A DNA stretch of 64,000 bases from Verrucomicrobiia bacterium (GCA_026125285.1 JAHCLO010000003.1:309331-373330), one strand, 5' to 3'. Counted from the stretch's first letter, positions 27,453 to 37,334 are shown. Made by a program: numbers and translations. The notes: generated by a model from the letters alone, not told the origin.

Positions 27453-30400
27453 ATGTTTTCATCGCCGCGCCGTCAGCTTCCCGAAGCGTTCTTTGCCGGT
27501 TGTTCTCGTTGTGCCGGCTGCCTGCTCGTTGCGGTCGGTCTGGTGCTGGGCATTTTCTGTCAACGCAGTCTCGCGGTCCCGGTCTCCGTTCCGGTCCCGT
27601 GCGAGTGCGCGCCAGACGATCCGCACGCGGGCAAAGGCAGGTTCTCGGCTGATTATTCGTGGATGGATCAAGTGGACAAGGCGGCAACGCCTCCACCGGA
27701 CGCGCCGGTAGTTCCCGCCGCCGTTGGCCCAATTGTACCAGCCGCGGGCCAGCCCGCTGGCGCATTGAGCGGGCGAATCATCTTCATGTCGGCTGGGCAC
27801 GGTTGGACGGCCGGGGCGAGCAGTTGGTCTTTGCAGCGTCCGGTGCTGTTGGAGATGAACGAGGACTACGGCAATGTGGATCAGATGAATATGTTCGCCG
27901 CGTATTGTTTCAATGCCGGGGCCACGGTGGTGCCGTTTCGTCCGATCGGAAATCAAACCAACGCGGTGGTGTTGGACAACGATGATCCCGGAGTGACGTT
28001 TGCGGGCGCATGGAGCGACAGCAGCGCGCCCCTGTTTTATGGCAGTCCCGGGGCCGTGCCCTATCGGTTCGCCGCGCTCGCGGCCACGGAGAGCGCCACG
28101 GCGACGTACGTGCCGACTCTGCCGGCGGCCGGTCTGTACCCGGTCTATACGTGGGTGGCGCACGGCGCAAATCGCACTTTCCAACTCTACCGCATCCGCC
28201 ACACGGGCGGCGAATCGCACGTGCGCATCCCCCATCAGATGGTGGGCAATGGCTGGGTCTATTTGGGCACGTATCATTTTGCCGCCGGTTCAAATCCCGG
28301 GAGCGGCGCGGTCATTGTCAGCAACCTCCAACCCACGCCCGGTGTGGGCAGCGTCGTGATTGCGGACGCCATTCGTTTCGGCAACGGCCTGGGCGTGTTC
28401 GACCGGGGCTTTGGCAGGTCCACCTATCCCAGTGAGGAGGAATGTGCGCGGTACTGGGTGCAACGCGGTCTCGGTCAAGGCCAGTCGCCGACACTTTACG
28501 ATCCCGATTATCCCGGCTCTTCGACGGATGACGGCGACGACAATGTAGGCACGCCGCCCCGCATGGCGCGGGAGATGAACGCGACGGGGGTTGACTCCAG
28601 CATCTACCGGCGGCTGTTGATCAGCTTTCACTCGAACGCCGGTGGCGGACGCGGGGTGGTGGGATTATGGAATGACAATGCGCTTTTCCCCAACACGGGA
28701 ACACCGAACCAATTCCGCCTCGCGCAACTTCTGGGCGCGGAGATCAACAACGACTTGTCAGCCTTTGGTGTGCCTCCGCTCGAAGTGGCCTGGAACAACC
28801 GCGGCGCGAACGTGACGCTCCGCCGCACGGACTTTGCGTTCGGGGAGATTCGCAATGATACGTTGGGTGGTGAAATGGATGCCACCATCGTGGAGGTGGC
28901 GTTTCACGACAACGACAGTGACGCCCGGTTGCTGCGCGATCCCAAGGTGCGGAACTGGGTGGCGCGCGCCACCTATCAAGGCGTGGTGCGTTACATGAAC
29001 GAGTTTGACGGTGTCGCGCTGACCTTCCTGCCGGAGCCGCCCCAGAATCCCCGGGCCATTGCCTCCGGCAGCAATGTGATGGTTTCCTGGTCGGCCCCCA
29101 TTGCTCAGAGCGGAAGCGGAAGTGCGACGGGCTACGTGGTTTATCAATCCACCAATGGCTACGGCTTTGGCAACCCGGTCACAGTGAACGGCACGACTCT
29201 GTCAGTGACTTTCAGCAATCTGGCGGCGAATACCACCTACTATTATCGCGTTGCGGCCACCAACAGCGGCGGCGAATCCTTTCCCACAGAAACCGTGGGT
29301 TGCCGGATTGCGGCCAATTCAGACACGCCAAAGGTTCTGGTCGTGAATGCGTTTGACCGCTTCGACCGCTTCACGAATTTGCGGCAGACGCCTGCTGCCC
29401 GTAACTACAAATCCCCCGGTCACGATGCAAACAGCGGCACCATGGAGCGCGTGCTGCCCGCTCGAAACAACGCCTTTGATTACGTGGTGACCTACGCGAC
29501 GGCCTTGACCGCCAGCGGTTATCCGTTCGACTCCTGCCAGAATGATGCCATCATCAACAATCAAGTCGCGCTGGCAAATTATCCCATCGTGATCTGGGCG
29601 TGCGGTAATGAGTCCACGGCGGACCGCACCTTCAACAGCACCGAGCAAATCCGGGTGGCGCCATTTTTGTCTGCTGGAGGAAGTTTGTTCGTGTCGGGGT
29701 CGGACATTGCGTATGATCTTGACCGCCCCTCCGGCCCCACTGCGGCGGATCGCAACTTTCTGCGCAATCAACTCCGCGTTGCCTACGCGAACGACAACTC
29801 CGCCAGTTACACCGCGTTTCCTGTGGCAGCGGGCATCTTCGCGGGACGTGCCAGTGCTACCGTGGACAACGGAGCGGGCGGGATTTATTGGGTGCCGTCT
29901 CCGGACGTGCTGCTGCCGAATGGCGCGGGCACAAGCGTTGCGCTGAATTATTCCGGCGGCACCGGCGGCGCGGCGGCAATTCAATACGACGGGTCGGCCG
30001 GCGGCGGGCGAGTGGTTTACTTTGGTTTTCCCTTTGAAACCATCGCCAGTGCCACCCGACGCAATGAATACCTGGCCAACATCCTCGCGTTCCTCAGCAC
30101 GCCACCGGCCACGAATGTTCCCCCCTCGATTTTGACTTCGCCGCAAAGTGTGAACGCAGTCATCGGCTCGAACGCCACGCTGACTGTGGTGGCGTCGGGC
30201 ACGGCGCCATTGAGTTACCGGTGGTATTTCAACGGCACTGAGCTACCCGGAGCAACGACGAGCACGCTTGATCGGAACAACGCCCAGCCCGTTGATTCCG
30301 GGCATTATCAAGTGATGGTTGCCAACGCTTTTGGCTCGATCACCAGTCAGGTTGCCACGCTGGTCGTCACGCTGCCACCTGCGATCGAAACATTGTTCGC

Positions 30401-31706
30401 CGATGACTTCGATGCGAACACCGCGAGCGCCTGGATCGTTAATCGTTCCTCCACGGATACTCGCGTCACGTTCAACTACAATCATGCGCCAGATGGTGTT
30501 CCCGCCGCGCCCCACGCAACCGGCGGCACGACGCGCGGGGTGAAATTTGAAGCCAATCTCACAGCGGGCGTCGCCGCGGCTATCAACATCTCTCCCGTGG
30601 GTCAAAGTTTCACCGGCGATTACTGGCTTCGCTTCGACGCCTGGCTCAATGCCAATGGCCCTTTCCCGTTGGGCGGCAACGGTTCGACCGAACACCTGAC
30701 AGCGGGTGTGGGCACGGCCGGCAACCGTGTGCAATGGACGGGCGCGGGCAGCACGGCCGACGGACATTGGTTCGCCGTGGATGGCGAAGGCCAGGCTTCG
30801 GATACTTCGACCACGGCGCTCAACGACTTCGGCGCATTCAGCGGCACCACGCATCACAGCGCGGGTTTCGGCGGGTACGCGGCGGGCACCGCGAGCAATT
30901 CGCGCGGCAATGGGAACACCTACTATCACGGCGCGTTTCCCGGCGGCCAGACCGTGCCGGCGCTGCAACAGGCCAATCATCCGCAGCAAACCGGTGCGCT
31001 CGCCGCGGGCACCGTGGGCTTTGCGTGGCGCGACGTACTCATCAGCAAAACGGGAAATACCGTGGAATGGACTTTGGACGGACTGAAGATCGCGACGATC
31101 AGCAACGCCACGTTCACCGCCAGCAATATCTTCATCGGCTACTGGGATTCGTTCAATTCACTCTCCGACAACCCCGCGCTGAGTTTTGGCCTGGTGGACA
31201 ACGTGCGGGTGGAGCGCTATGTGACCAACGCGCCGCCCTACCTCACCAGCCAACCGCAAGGAGTATCCGTTCCGCAAGGAAGCAACGTGACGTTCACCGT
31301 GGTGGCGGGCGGCACGGCCCCGTTGGCCTATCAATGGCGTCTTAATGGAACGAACCTCCCGGGCGCCACTGCCAGCAGCTTCACAAGGAACAATGTGCAA
31401 CTGGCGGAGGCTGGCCATTACTCCGTGCTGGTCACCAACGTTGCCGGCTGGGTGACGAGTTCCACGGCGCTGCTCACGGTGACCATCCCGCAGCCGTTGA
31501 GATTCGAGTCGGTGACGTTGCTGGAGAATGATGAACTGAGACTGCGGATCAGCAGCGACCCCGGGATGGTCGGGATTCAATGGTCGAGCAATTTGGTGCA
31601 TTGGGAGACGCTCACCAATCTGGCCCATCCGGGGGGGACCATTGAATTTGCCGACCCGGTCGCGATTGGGACACCACAGCGATTCTATCGTGCCTTGATG
31701 CCCTAG
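27453..31706 (+). CDS. Giant secreted N-acetylmuramoyl-L-alanine amidase-like protein with Ig-like domains
   Basis: 1417 residues; ATG follows AAAGGA closely. A long N-terminal signal anchor (GCLLVAVGLVLGIFCQRSLA) leads to an Amidase_3-like domain in two parts: MSAGHGW (about residue 111), SFHSNAGGG (about 391) and IVEVAFHDN (about 480) supply the zinc His, His and catalytic Glu. Between them lies a golvesin-C-terminal-like beta domain (YPVYTWVAHGANRTFQLYRIRHTGG region, about 220-310). Then follow a fibronectin III domain (about 530-615), a segment resembling a ThuA/class-I amidotransferase fold (620-880), two Ig-like repeats (SYRWYFNGTELPGATT, AYQWRLNGTNLPGATA) around a laminin-G-like stretch, and a C-terminal module ending QRFYRALMP. 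Probably remodels peptidoglycan at the surface. Confidence 0.8.
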   Translation: MFSSPRRQLPEAFFAGCSRCAGCLLVAVGLVLGIFCQRSLAVPVSVPVPCECAPDDPHAGKGRFSADYSWMDQVDKAATPPPDAPVVPAAVGPIVPAAGQPAGALSGRIIFMSAGHGWTAGASSWSLQRPVLLEMNEDYGNVDQMNMFAAYCFNAGATVVPFRPIGNQTNAVVLDNDDPGVTFAGAWSDSSAPLFYGSPGAVPYRFAALAATESATATYVPTLPAAGLYPVYTWVAHGANRTFQLYRIRHTGGESHVRIPHQMVGNGWVYLGTYHFAAGSNPGSGAVIVSNLQPTPGVGSVVIADAIRFGNGLGVFDRGFGRSTYPSEEECARYWVQRGLGQGQSPTLYDPDYPGSSTDDGDDNVGTPPRMAREMNATGVDSSIYRRLLISFHSNAGGGRGVVGLWNDNALFPNTGTPNQFRLAQLLGAEINNDLSAFGVPPLEVAWNNRGANVTLRRTDFAFGEIRNDTLGGEMDATIVEVAFHDNDSDARLLRDPKVRNWVARATYQGVVRYMNEFDGVALTFLPEPPQNPRAIASGSNVMVSWSAPIAQSGSGSATGYVVYQSTNGYGFGNPVTVNGTTLSVTFSNLAANTTYYYRVAATNSGGESFPTETVGCRIAANSDTPKVLVVNAFDRFDRFTNLRQTPAARNYKSPGHDANSGTMERVLPARNNAFDYVVTYATALTASGYPFDSCQNDAIINNQVALANYPIVIWACGNESTADRTFNSTEQIRVAPFLSAGGSLFVSGSDIAYDLDRPSGPTAADRNFLRNQLRVAYANDNSASYTAFPVAAGIFAGRASATVDNGAGGIYWVPSPDVLLPNGAGTSVALNYSGGTGGAAAIQYDGSAGGGRVVYFGFPFETIASATRRNEYLANILAFLSTPPATNVPPSILTSPQSVNAVIGSNATLTVVASGTAPLSYRWYFNGTELPGATTSTLDRNNAQPVDSGHYQVMVANAFGSITSQVATLVVTLPPAIETLFADDFDANTASAWIVNRSSTDTRVTFNYNHAPDGVPAAPHATGGTTRGVKFEANLTAGVAAAINISPVGQSFTGDYWLRFDAWLNANGPFPLGGNGSTEHLTAGVGTAGNRVQWTGAGSTADGHWFAVDGEGQASDTSTTALNDFGAFSGTTHHSAGFGGYAAGTASNSRGNGNTYYHGAFPGGQTVPALQQANHPQQTGALAAGTVGFAWRDVLISKTGNTVEWTLDGLKIATISNATFTASNIFIGYWDSFNSLSDNPALSFGLVDNVRVERYVTNAPPYLTSQPQGVSVPQGSNVTFTVVAGGTAPLAYQWRLNGTNLPGATASSFTRNNVQLAEAGHYSVLVTNVAGWVTSSTALLTVTIPQPLRFESVTLLENDELRLRISSDPGMVGIQWSSNLVHWETLTNLAHPGGTIEFADPVAIGTPQRFYRALMP

Positions 31707-31877
31707 CCCGCGAGGAACGATCCGGCGCGGCCGCGGTCGCGAAGCGTTGAGGAGTGCAGCACAAGCTCTGTTTCGGAATGACGCCACCGTCTGCACCCGA
31801 GGACTCAACTTCATGCGCCGGAACAGCCCCGGTAACTTCACTTGAAATCCCGGCAACGCTACGCCCATAGTTCGCGC

Positions 31878-33626
31878 ATGGACAAAGACAAAGTGGCGGA
31901 AATTCTCGTGGACATCGGTACGCTTCTGGAGTTGAGGGGCGAGAATCCGTTCAAGACCCGCGCCTACACCAACGCCGCCCGCGCCCTCGAGAACCTCGCT
32001 GAACCGCTTGCGCAAATCGTGGCGGAAGACCGCTTGGGCGAAGTCAAAGGCGTGGGCGAAGGCATTGCCAAGAAGATCAAGGAACTGGTCGAAACGAGTA
32101 AACTTGCTTACTACGAGGAACTGAAGGCTTCCATTGCGCCTGGACTGGTGGCGTTGCTCGAGATTCCCGGGCTGGGTCCTAAGAAGATTCAGGCGCTGAA
32201 CAAGAAGCTGGGTGTGGATTCCGTGGAAGCCCTCGAACAAGCCTGCAAGGACGGCAAAGTCGCCGAGTTGGATGGCTTCGGTGAGAAAACGCAGACGAAC
32301 CTTTTGGAAGGCATCGAACAACGCCGGCTCTACGCCTCAAAACATTTGTTGAGCGACGCTCTCCGCGTGGCCGGGCCGCTCCTGGAAAGTTTGCGCCAAC
32401 ATCCCGAAGTAATTCGTTGCAGCACGGCCGGCAGTCTGCGCCGGTCCAAGGAGGTCATCGGTGACATTGACCTGCTGGCTTCCTCGAAGCAGCCCGCCGA
32501 AGTGATTGGGTATTTTGTCCAGCAACCCGGCATCCTGAAAGTCATCGCGAAGGGCGACACCAAGGCGAGCGTGATTTTGGAGGGCGGTATTCAATCCGAT
32601 CTGCGCGTGGTGAGCGACAAGGAATTCCCCTTCGCGCTCGCGTATTTCACCGGCAGCAAGGAACACAACATCGTGATGCGCCAGCGCGCGATTGCCCGTG
32701 GACTCCGGCTCAATGAGTACGGCCTGTTCAAATCGAAGGAGGAAACGCGCGATCCCCAATTGCTGGTCGCCTGCCGGGATGAGGCGGAGATTTATGAGCA
32801 ACTGGACCTGGCCTGCGTCCCGCCGGAACTGCGCGAGGATCACGGTGAGTTCGCCGCCGCCGAGCAAGGGACGCTGCCCAGACTCGTTGAATGGACCGAT
32901 CTCAAAGGTTCGTTGCACAACCATTCCACCTGGAGCGACGGCCACCATCGCACGGCGGAAATCGCCCAATACATGGAAGACCTCGGTCTGGAATACTGGG
33001 CCATCACGGATCATTCAAAATCTTCCTTCCAAGCCAACGGTCTCGACGCTGCGCGGGTACGCCAGCAGCTAAAGGAAGTCCAACAGGTCAACGAACAGCT
33101 TGCCGAACGTGGCAGCGACTTCCGCCTGCTCACGGGCATCGAGGTGGACGTGCTCAAGGACCGGCTGGATTTCGACGATGATTTGCTGGCGGAACTGGAC
33201 GTGGTGGTGGCGAGCTTGCACGTGCCGGCCAATAACGAGGCCGAGAACACCAAGCGGCTGATTCGCGCAGCGGAGAACCGATTTGTCCATACGCTCGGCC
33301 ACTTGTCAGGCCGGCTGTTGCTCGAACGCGAGCCATACCCGGTTAACCAGCAGGCGGTGATTGATGCCTGCGCCGCCACGGGCACGTGGCTGGAACTGAA
33401 CTGCAATCCACGCCGTTTCGATCTCGACTGGCGGCTGTGGCCCACGGCGAGAGCCAAAGGCGTAAAGTGCGTCATCAATCCCGACGCGCATCGCAACGAA
33501 CATGCAAATTTCCTGCGCCTCGGCATCGGCGTCGCCCGCAAAGGCTGGCTGACCAAGGCGGACGTGATCAACACGCTTCCCTTGGACAAATTGAGACAGG
33601 AATTGCAGCGGAAACGTGCCAAATAA
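31878..33626 (+). CDS. polX: DNA polymerase X with PHP domain
   Basis: 582 residues, normal for bacterial PolX. Order: N-terminal lyase-like 8-kDa domain with helix-hairpin-helix motifs (VKGVGEGIAKKIKELVE, IPGLGPKKIQALNKK), polymerase palm with GSLRRSKEVIGDIDLL (about residues 185-200; catalytic Asp pair), then a C-terminal PHP domain beginning HNHSTWSDG (about 347) with AITDHSKS and further His/Asp metal ligands, giving 3'-5' exonuclease and AP-endonuclease activity. Acts in gap filling and base-excision repair. ATG 31878 matches the family start. Confidence 0.95.
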   Translation: MDKDKVAEILVDIGTLLELRGENPFKTRAYTNAARALENLAEPLAQIVAEDRLGEVKGVGEGIAKKIKELVETSKLAYYEELKASIAPGLVALLEIPGLGPKKIQALNKKLGVDSVEALEQACKDGKVAELDGFGEKTQTNLLEGIEQRRLYASKHLLSDALRVAGPLLESLRQHPEVIRCSTAGSLRRSKEVIGDIDLLASSKQPAEVIGYFVQQPGILKVIAKGDTKASVILEGGIQSDLRVVSDKEFPFALAYFTGSKEHNIVMRQRAIARGLRLNEYGLFKSKEETRDPQLLVACRDEAEIYEQLDLACVPPELREDHGEFAAAEQGTLPRLVEWTDLKGSLHNHSTWSDGHHRTAEIAQYMEDLGLEYWAITDHSKSSFQANGLDAARVRQQLKEVQQVNEQLAERGSDFRLLTGIEVDVLKDRLDFDDDLLAELDVVVASLHVPANNEAENTKRLIRAAENRFVHTLGHLSGRLLLEREPYPVNQQAVIDACAATGTWLELNCNPRRFDLDWRLWPTARAKGVKCVINPDAHRNEHANFLRLGIGVARKGWLTKADVINTLPLDKLRQELQRKRAK

Positions 33627-33696
33627 TGACAATTCTCTTGGAGGACGATCTCGCGCTATTCCAACTCATCCACCTACATCTCCCCTTTCGCCTTAC

Positions 33697-34269
33697 ATGG
33701 AAACGTCCCAAAAACAAATCCAACCAACACGTATTACCCGCGCCAACGCCGGCCTGGTGGTGGTGGATATTCAAGAGCGATTGTTGCCCGCAATCTGCGA
33801 ACGCGAGCGGGTCGTGCAAAACGCGCTTCGCCTCATCAAGGGAGCGGGGATCCTCAACTTGCCGGTGCTGGTCACTGAGCAGTACCGCAAAGGCATCGGG
33901 GCCACTGTGTCCGCGATTGCATCAGCGATTCTGGATTTTGCGCCGATCGAAAAGACCGCCTTCAGTTGTCTTGGTGCGCCGGGGTTTGTCGAAAGGTTGC
34001 GCTCCCGCGGCGTGAGCGAGGTTGTGTTGTGCGGCATCGAGACGCATGTGTGCGTGTGCCAGACGACGTTGGATTTGCTGACGGCAGGGTTCCGCCCCTT
34101 CGTGGTGGCGGATGCAATTTCGTCGCGCACACCAGAGAATCACCGTCTGGGCGTGGAGCGGATGCGCGATGCCGGGGCGATCATTGTCTCGACGGAGATG
34201 ATCCTGTTTGAACTGCTGGAACGCGCCGGCACGGATGAATTCAAGCAAGTGCTGGCGCTGGTGAAGTAG
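33697..34269 (+). CDS. Isochorismatase-family cysteine hydrolase
   Basis: 190 residues. The catalytic triad is visible: Asp in LVVVDIQERL, Lys in IEKTAFSC, Cys in LCGIETHVCV. The cis-peptide region precedes the Cys as usual. Relatives are isochorismatases, nicotinamidases and YcaC-type hydrolases; the metal-site residues of nicotinamidase are not evident, so the substrate is undecided. The frame opens 27 codons earlier, but homology begins just after ATG 33697. It stands alone behind polX and converges with the DUF1080 gene. Confidence 0.88.
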   Translation: METSQKQIQPTRITRANAGLVVVDIQERLLPAICERERVVQNALRLIKGAGILNLPVLVTEQYRKGIGATVSAIASAILDFAPIEKTAFSCLGAPGFVERLRSRGVSEVVLCGIETHVCVCQTTLDLLTAGFRPFVVADAISSRTPENHRLGVERMRDAGAIIVSTEMILFELLERAGTDEFKQVLALVK

Positions 34270-34293
34270 CCACCCTTCCCACCAAAAGGAAAC

Positions 34294-34320
34294 GCGGCGC
34301 ACGTTGTTCACCTGCGCCGC
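34294..34320. terminator. Hairpin between convergent genes, possible bidirectional terminator
   Basis: GCGGCGCA pairs perfectly with TGCGCCGC around an 11-base loop. On the minus strand it is followed by GTTTCCTTTT, on the plus strand by an A/C-rich tract. The position, midway between the ends of two convergent genes, suits a shared terminator. Confidence 0.5.
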
Positions 34321-34348
34321 GCCAAAACAACTGCCGCTTCGTCGCCGC

Positions 34349-34984
34349 TCAGTCGAGGCGCTTCACGCGGATGTTGCGATAGTGGATGGTGCTGCCCGGA
34401 TCGTGGCCTTGCAGCGCAAACGTGCCTTCGCCGAGTTTACGTTCAAAGGGCCGGCCCGGCTGCGCGCCCTCGGGTTCAAAGTATTGCAGCACAATCTTGC
34501 CATCCACCTTCACGGTGACCGACTTGCCCTCGACAATGATCTCCTGCGTCCACCACTTGTTGTCTTGAGACAGCGACTGGCTGACATTCACGAGCCCGTA
34601 GAGACTGCCCGTCTTGATCCAGTCGCCTTGCGTGCAATTGACCTGCGACTCGAAGCCCGCGCGCGGCCAGTCGCGGGCTTGATATTTCGTGTGAAAATAG
34701 ATGCCGCCATTCGAATTGGGCTCGGTCATGACCTCGACTTTGAGGTGGAAGCTCTTGAACGGCTTCTCGTCGCCCACGTAGAACAAGTGACAACGCGGGC
34801 CGCTGGCCACGAACGCGCCGTCCACGATTTTCCAGGTATCGGGATTTTCCTCGGCTTTTTTCCAGCCATTGAAGGTCTTGCCGTCCATGAGCGAAGTGAA
34901 TCCTGGCTCCACTTCAGCTTGAACCGCCGTCATGGCGGTGAATATCGCGGTGATGGTTAAGATGGAAACAAATTGTCGTCTCAT
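34349..34984 (-). CDS. Secreted DUF1080 (3-keto-disaccharide hydrolase-type) protein
   Basis: 211 residues. Signal peptide MRRQFVSILTITAIFTAMTAVQA cleaved before EVEPGF. The rest is one DUF1080 concanavalin-like jelly roll: SLMDGKTFNGWKKAEE, WKIVDGAFVASG, NGGIYFHTKYQARDWPRAGFESQVNC, LQGHDPGSTIHYRNIRVK at the C-terminus. The family is greatly expanded in Verrucomicrobia and Planctomycetes. Characterised members hydrolyse 3-keto-glycosides or bind glycans. Probably periplasmic. It stands alone. Confidence 0.9.
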   Translation of the reverse strand: MRRQFVSILTITAIFTAMTAVQAEVEPGFTSLMDGKTFNGWKKAEENPDTWKIVDGAFVASGPRCHLFYVGDEKPFKSFHLKVEVMTEPNSNGGIYFHTKYQARDWPRAGFESQVNCTQGDWIKTGSLYGLVNVSQSLSQDNKWWTQEIIVEGKSVTVKVDGKIVLQYFEPEGAQPGRPFERKLGEGTFALQGHDPGSTIHYRNIRVKRLD

Positions 34985-35244
34985 GGGCGGGAAACTACGC
35001 CGGTGAGGCCGGGTTCGCCAAGTGAAAACGCGACACTGAAAACGCGACATCATGACCGCTCCCCCCGATACCAGTTGTGGTGAAATGCGGAAACTCCGCT
35101 GCAAACTTCGCGCACCGAAGTTCAGATACTCCCAAAACTCGGATGACCACGAGCATCCGAACTCGCCCTGCGCGAGGCAGGAAAGCCGGTTGCGCCGACT
35201 TGCGTATTGAAGTCGGTGCTTCAGTCCGCTAACTTTCTCATGCT

Positions 35245-35487
35245 ATGAATTCGCAGCGGATTCGAGAACGTTGGCAGGGCGACACAAAGCCATTTGTGTT
35301 TCGATTGAGCGACGGCACCCGTGTGCCCGTGCTGCATCCTGATCTCATGATGATGCCACCCGGCATCGGGTTGATTATCGCTTACAGCAAAAACGGGGTC
35401 GTCACCCAGATTGACCCGCTGCATGTTGTTGCCATTGAAGAAGTCCCTCCCAGGAAAGCTAGAGCCAATGGCAAACACCGCCGCTGA
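35245..35487 (+). CDS. Small conserved-looking hypothetical protein
   Basis: 80 residues. The pattern RERWQGDTKPFVFRLSDGTRVPVLHPDLMMMPPG...GVVTQIDPLHVVAIEE resembles small bacterial proteins with the outline PF.L.DG..F.V.HPDF...., whose role I do not know. It ends with a basic tail (RKARANGKHRR). No signal peptide. It lies 9 bp before leuC in the same direction, so it is probably co-transcribed with it. Confidence 0.6.
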   Translation: MNSQRIRERWQGDTKPFVFRLSDGTRVPVLHPDLMMMPPGIGLIIAYSKNGVVTQIDPLHVVAIEEVPPRKARANGKHRR

Positions 35488-35496
35488 TTTTCTACC

Positions 35497-36873
35497 ATGA
35501 CACTGACTGAAAAACTCCTCGCCTGCGCCGCCGGAAAAACTTCCGTGTCGGCCGGCGACAACATCTGGGTGAAGGCTGATGTCCTCATGACGCACGACGT
35601 GTGCGGACCGGGGACGATCGGCGTGTTCAAACGCGAATTCGGCAAGGACGCCAAGGTCTGGGACAAGCAACGCGTCGTCATTATTCCCGACCACTACATT
35701 TTCACCGCCGACTCGAAGTCGAATCGCAACGTGGACATTCTCCGCGAATTCTCCCGCGAGCAAGGGCTGCCCTATTTCTACGACGTCATTGACGACCCGA
35801 ACGGCACGTGGAAGTACGATGCGGCCAAGGGCAACCTCAAGCGCCAATACGGTTCGAACTACGCCGGCGTTTGTCATGCGGCGTTGCCGGCCAAGGGCCA
35901 CACACGACCCGGCGAAGTGTTGTTCGGCACGGATTCGCACACCTGCATGGCAGGCGCGTTCAACGAATTTGCTACCGGCATCGGCAACACTGACGCCGGC
36001 TTCGTCATGGGCACGGGCAAGTTGCTCATCAAAGTGCCCGAGACGATGCATTTCCGCCTCGAAGGCAAGCTGCAACCCGGCGTGATGGCGAAGGACATCA
36101 TCCTCCATTGCATCGGCGAGATCGGTTTCGACGGTGCGACGTATCGCGCGATGCAGTTCGACGGTCCGGGCGTGGCGTCGCTCTCGATGGACGACCGCAT
36201 GACGGTGGCGAACATGGCCATCGAAGCCGGCGGCAAGAACGGCATTTTCCCGTTCGACTCCCGCACGGCGGAATACGTGGACGCCCGCGTGAAACTCAAC
36301 GGCACGATTTCCCGCTACGAGCCGGTGGAACTCGATGCGGACCAGAAGTTCGTCTATGAACTCGTCGTGGACTTGTCGAAGCTCGAACCGACCGTCGCGT
36401 GTCATCCTGATCCGGGCCAGCGCAAGAAGGCCAAGGAGATGAGCAATGTAAAGCTCGACCGCGCTTACGTCGGCAGTTGCACGGGCGGTAAGACAAGTGA
36501 CTTCGTGGAATTCGCCCGCGTGCTGCGCGGCAAGAAAGTTTCCATTGATACCTTCGGCGTGCCCGCGACACCCGACATCGTGCATGAGTTGCAGACCACG
36601 CGTTGGGGCAACGAAACCATCTGGCAGATTCTGGAAAACGCCGGTGTTCGCATGACGGAAAATGCCGGTTGCGCCGCGTGCCTCGGCGGTCCGGTGGATA
36701 CCTTTGGCCGCATCAATCAAGCGGGTCTCAAGTGCATCAGCGCGACCAACCGCAATTTCCCCGGCCGCATGGGCGACAAAGAATCGCAAGTCTTCCTCGC
36801 CAGCCCGGCGACGGTCGCCGCGAGCGCCATCACCGGCAAGGTGACCGACCCGCGCGAGTATTTGCCAAACTGA
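35497..36873 (+). CDS. leuC: 3-isopropylmalate dehydratase large subunit (aconitase family)
   Basis: 458 residues. Isomerises 2-isopropylmalate to 3-isopropylmalate in leucine synthesis, with a 4Fe-4S cluster bound by Cys in YVGSCTGGKTSDF and the pair in NAGCAACLGGP. Substrate loop: FGTDSHTCMAGAFNEFATGIGNTD. It resembles the shorter LeuC2/HacA branch, so a homoaconitase-like role is possible. No leuD small subunit is next to it; it must lie elsewhere. A toxin-antitoxin-like cluster follows after 6 bp. Confidence 0.9.
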   Translation: MTLTEKLLACAAGKTSVSAGDNIWVKADVLMTHDVCGPGTIGVFKREFGKDAKVWDKQRVVIIPDHYIFTADSKSNRNVDILREFSREQGLPYFYDVIDDPNGTWKYDAAKGNLKRQYGSNYAGVCHAALPAKGHTRPGEVLFGTDSHTCMAGAFNEFATGIGNTDAGFVMGTGKLLIKVPETMHFRLEGKLQPGVMAKDIILHCIGEIGFDGATYRAMQFDGPGVASLSMDDRMTVANMAIEAGGKNGIFPFDSRTAEYVDARVKLNGTISRYEPVELDADQKFVYELVVDLSKLEPTVACHPDPGQRKKAKEMSNVKLDRAYVGSCTGGKTSDFVEFARVLRGKKVSIDTFGVPATPDIVHELQTTRWGNETIWQILENAGVRMTENAGCAACLGGPVDTFGRINQAGLKCISATNRNFPGRMGDKESQVFLASPATVAASAITGKVTDPREYLPN

Positions 36874-36879
36874 GAAACG

Positions 36880-37125
36880 ATGAGTCGCGAAGAGAAATTG
36901 CTTGAGCGACTCCGCAATTCTCAACGAGATAACAGTTGGGATTTCGGCGAATTGTGCCATCTTTTGCAGCGGCTTGGGTTTGAAATGCGCATTGCGGGCA
37001 GCCATCATTTCTTTCGGAAGGCAGGTGTTCGCGATGTCATTAACCTGCAACCCCGGGCTGGCGAGGCAAAGCCGTATCAAGTCCGGCAGGCGCGCGACGT
37101 GTTGAAGGCAAACGGAATGTTATGA
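36880..37125 (+). CDS. hicA: HicA-type mRNA interferase toxin
   Basis: 81 residues with the dsRBD-like HicA fold: LLQRLGFEMRIAGSHHFFRKAG, whose His in the G-S-H motif is the catalytic position, then VINLQPRAGEAKPYQVRQARDVLK. Compared with minimal HicA (about 60 aa) it has an extra 20-residue N-terminal helix (MSREEKLLERLRNSQRDNSW). HicA cleaves mRNA and tmRNA when free of HicB. It begins 6 bp after leuC. Its stop overlaps the hicB start as ATGA. Confidence 0.85.
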   Translation: MSREEKLLERLRNSQRDNSWDFGELCHLLQRLGFEMRIAGSHHFFRKAGVRDVINLQPRAGEAKPYQVRQARDVLKANGML

Positions 37126-37334
37126 ACACAAAATTTGAGATAGTGGTTTACTGGAGCGAGCCGGACGGTTGCTTTCTCGCCGAGGTGCCGGAATTGCCCA
37201 AGCTCATCACAGACGGAGCGACGCGGGTGGACGCGCTTCGCAATGCCGAAAACATGATTGACGCCTACTTGAAGACCGCGCAGGAAGCGGGCTGGCAAAT
37301 TCCTGAACCGCGCGGACGCATGGCGTTCGCTTGA
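37122..37334 (+). CDS. hicB: HicB-family antitoxin
   Basis: 70 residues. FEIVVYWSEPDGCFLAEVPELPKLITDGATRVDALRNAENMIDAYL is the HicB partial RNase-H-like fold that binds and blocks HicA. A short C-terminal tail follows; no ribbon-helix-helix or HTH DNA-binding domain is present, so autoregulation may need another factor. Translation is coupled to hicA by the ATGA overlap. Its stop directly abuts the ATG of the next gene. Confidence 0.85.
   Translation: MNTKFEIVVYWSEPDGCFLAEVPELPKLITDGATRVDALRNAENMIDAYLKTAQEAGWQIPEPRGRMAFA

Noticed and set aside
35221..37080. 619-codon minus-strand open frame
   Set aside because: Antisense shadow of leuC, produced by high GC content.
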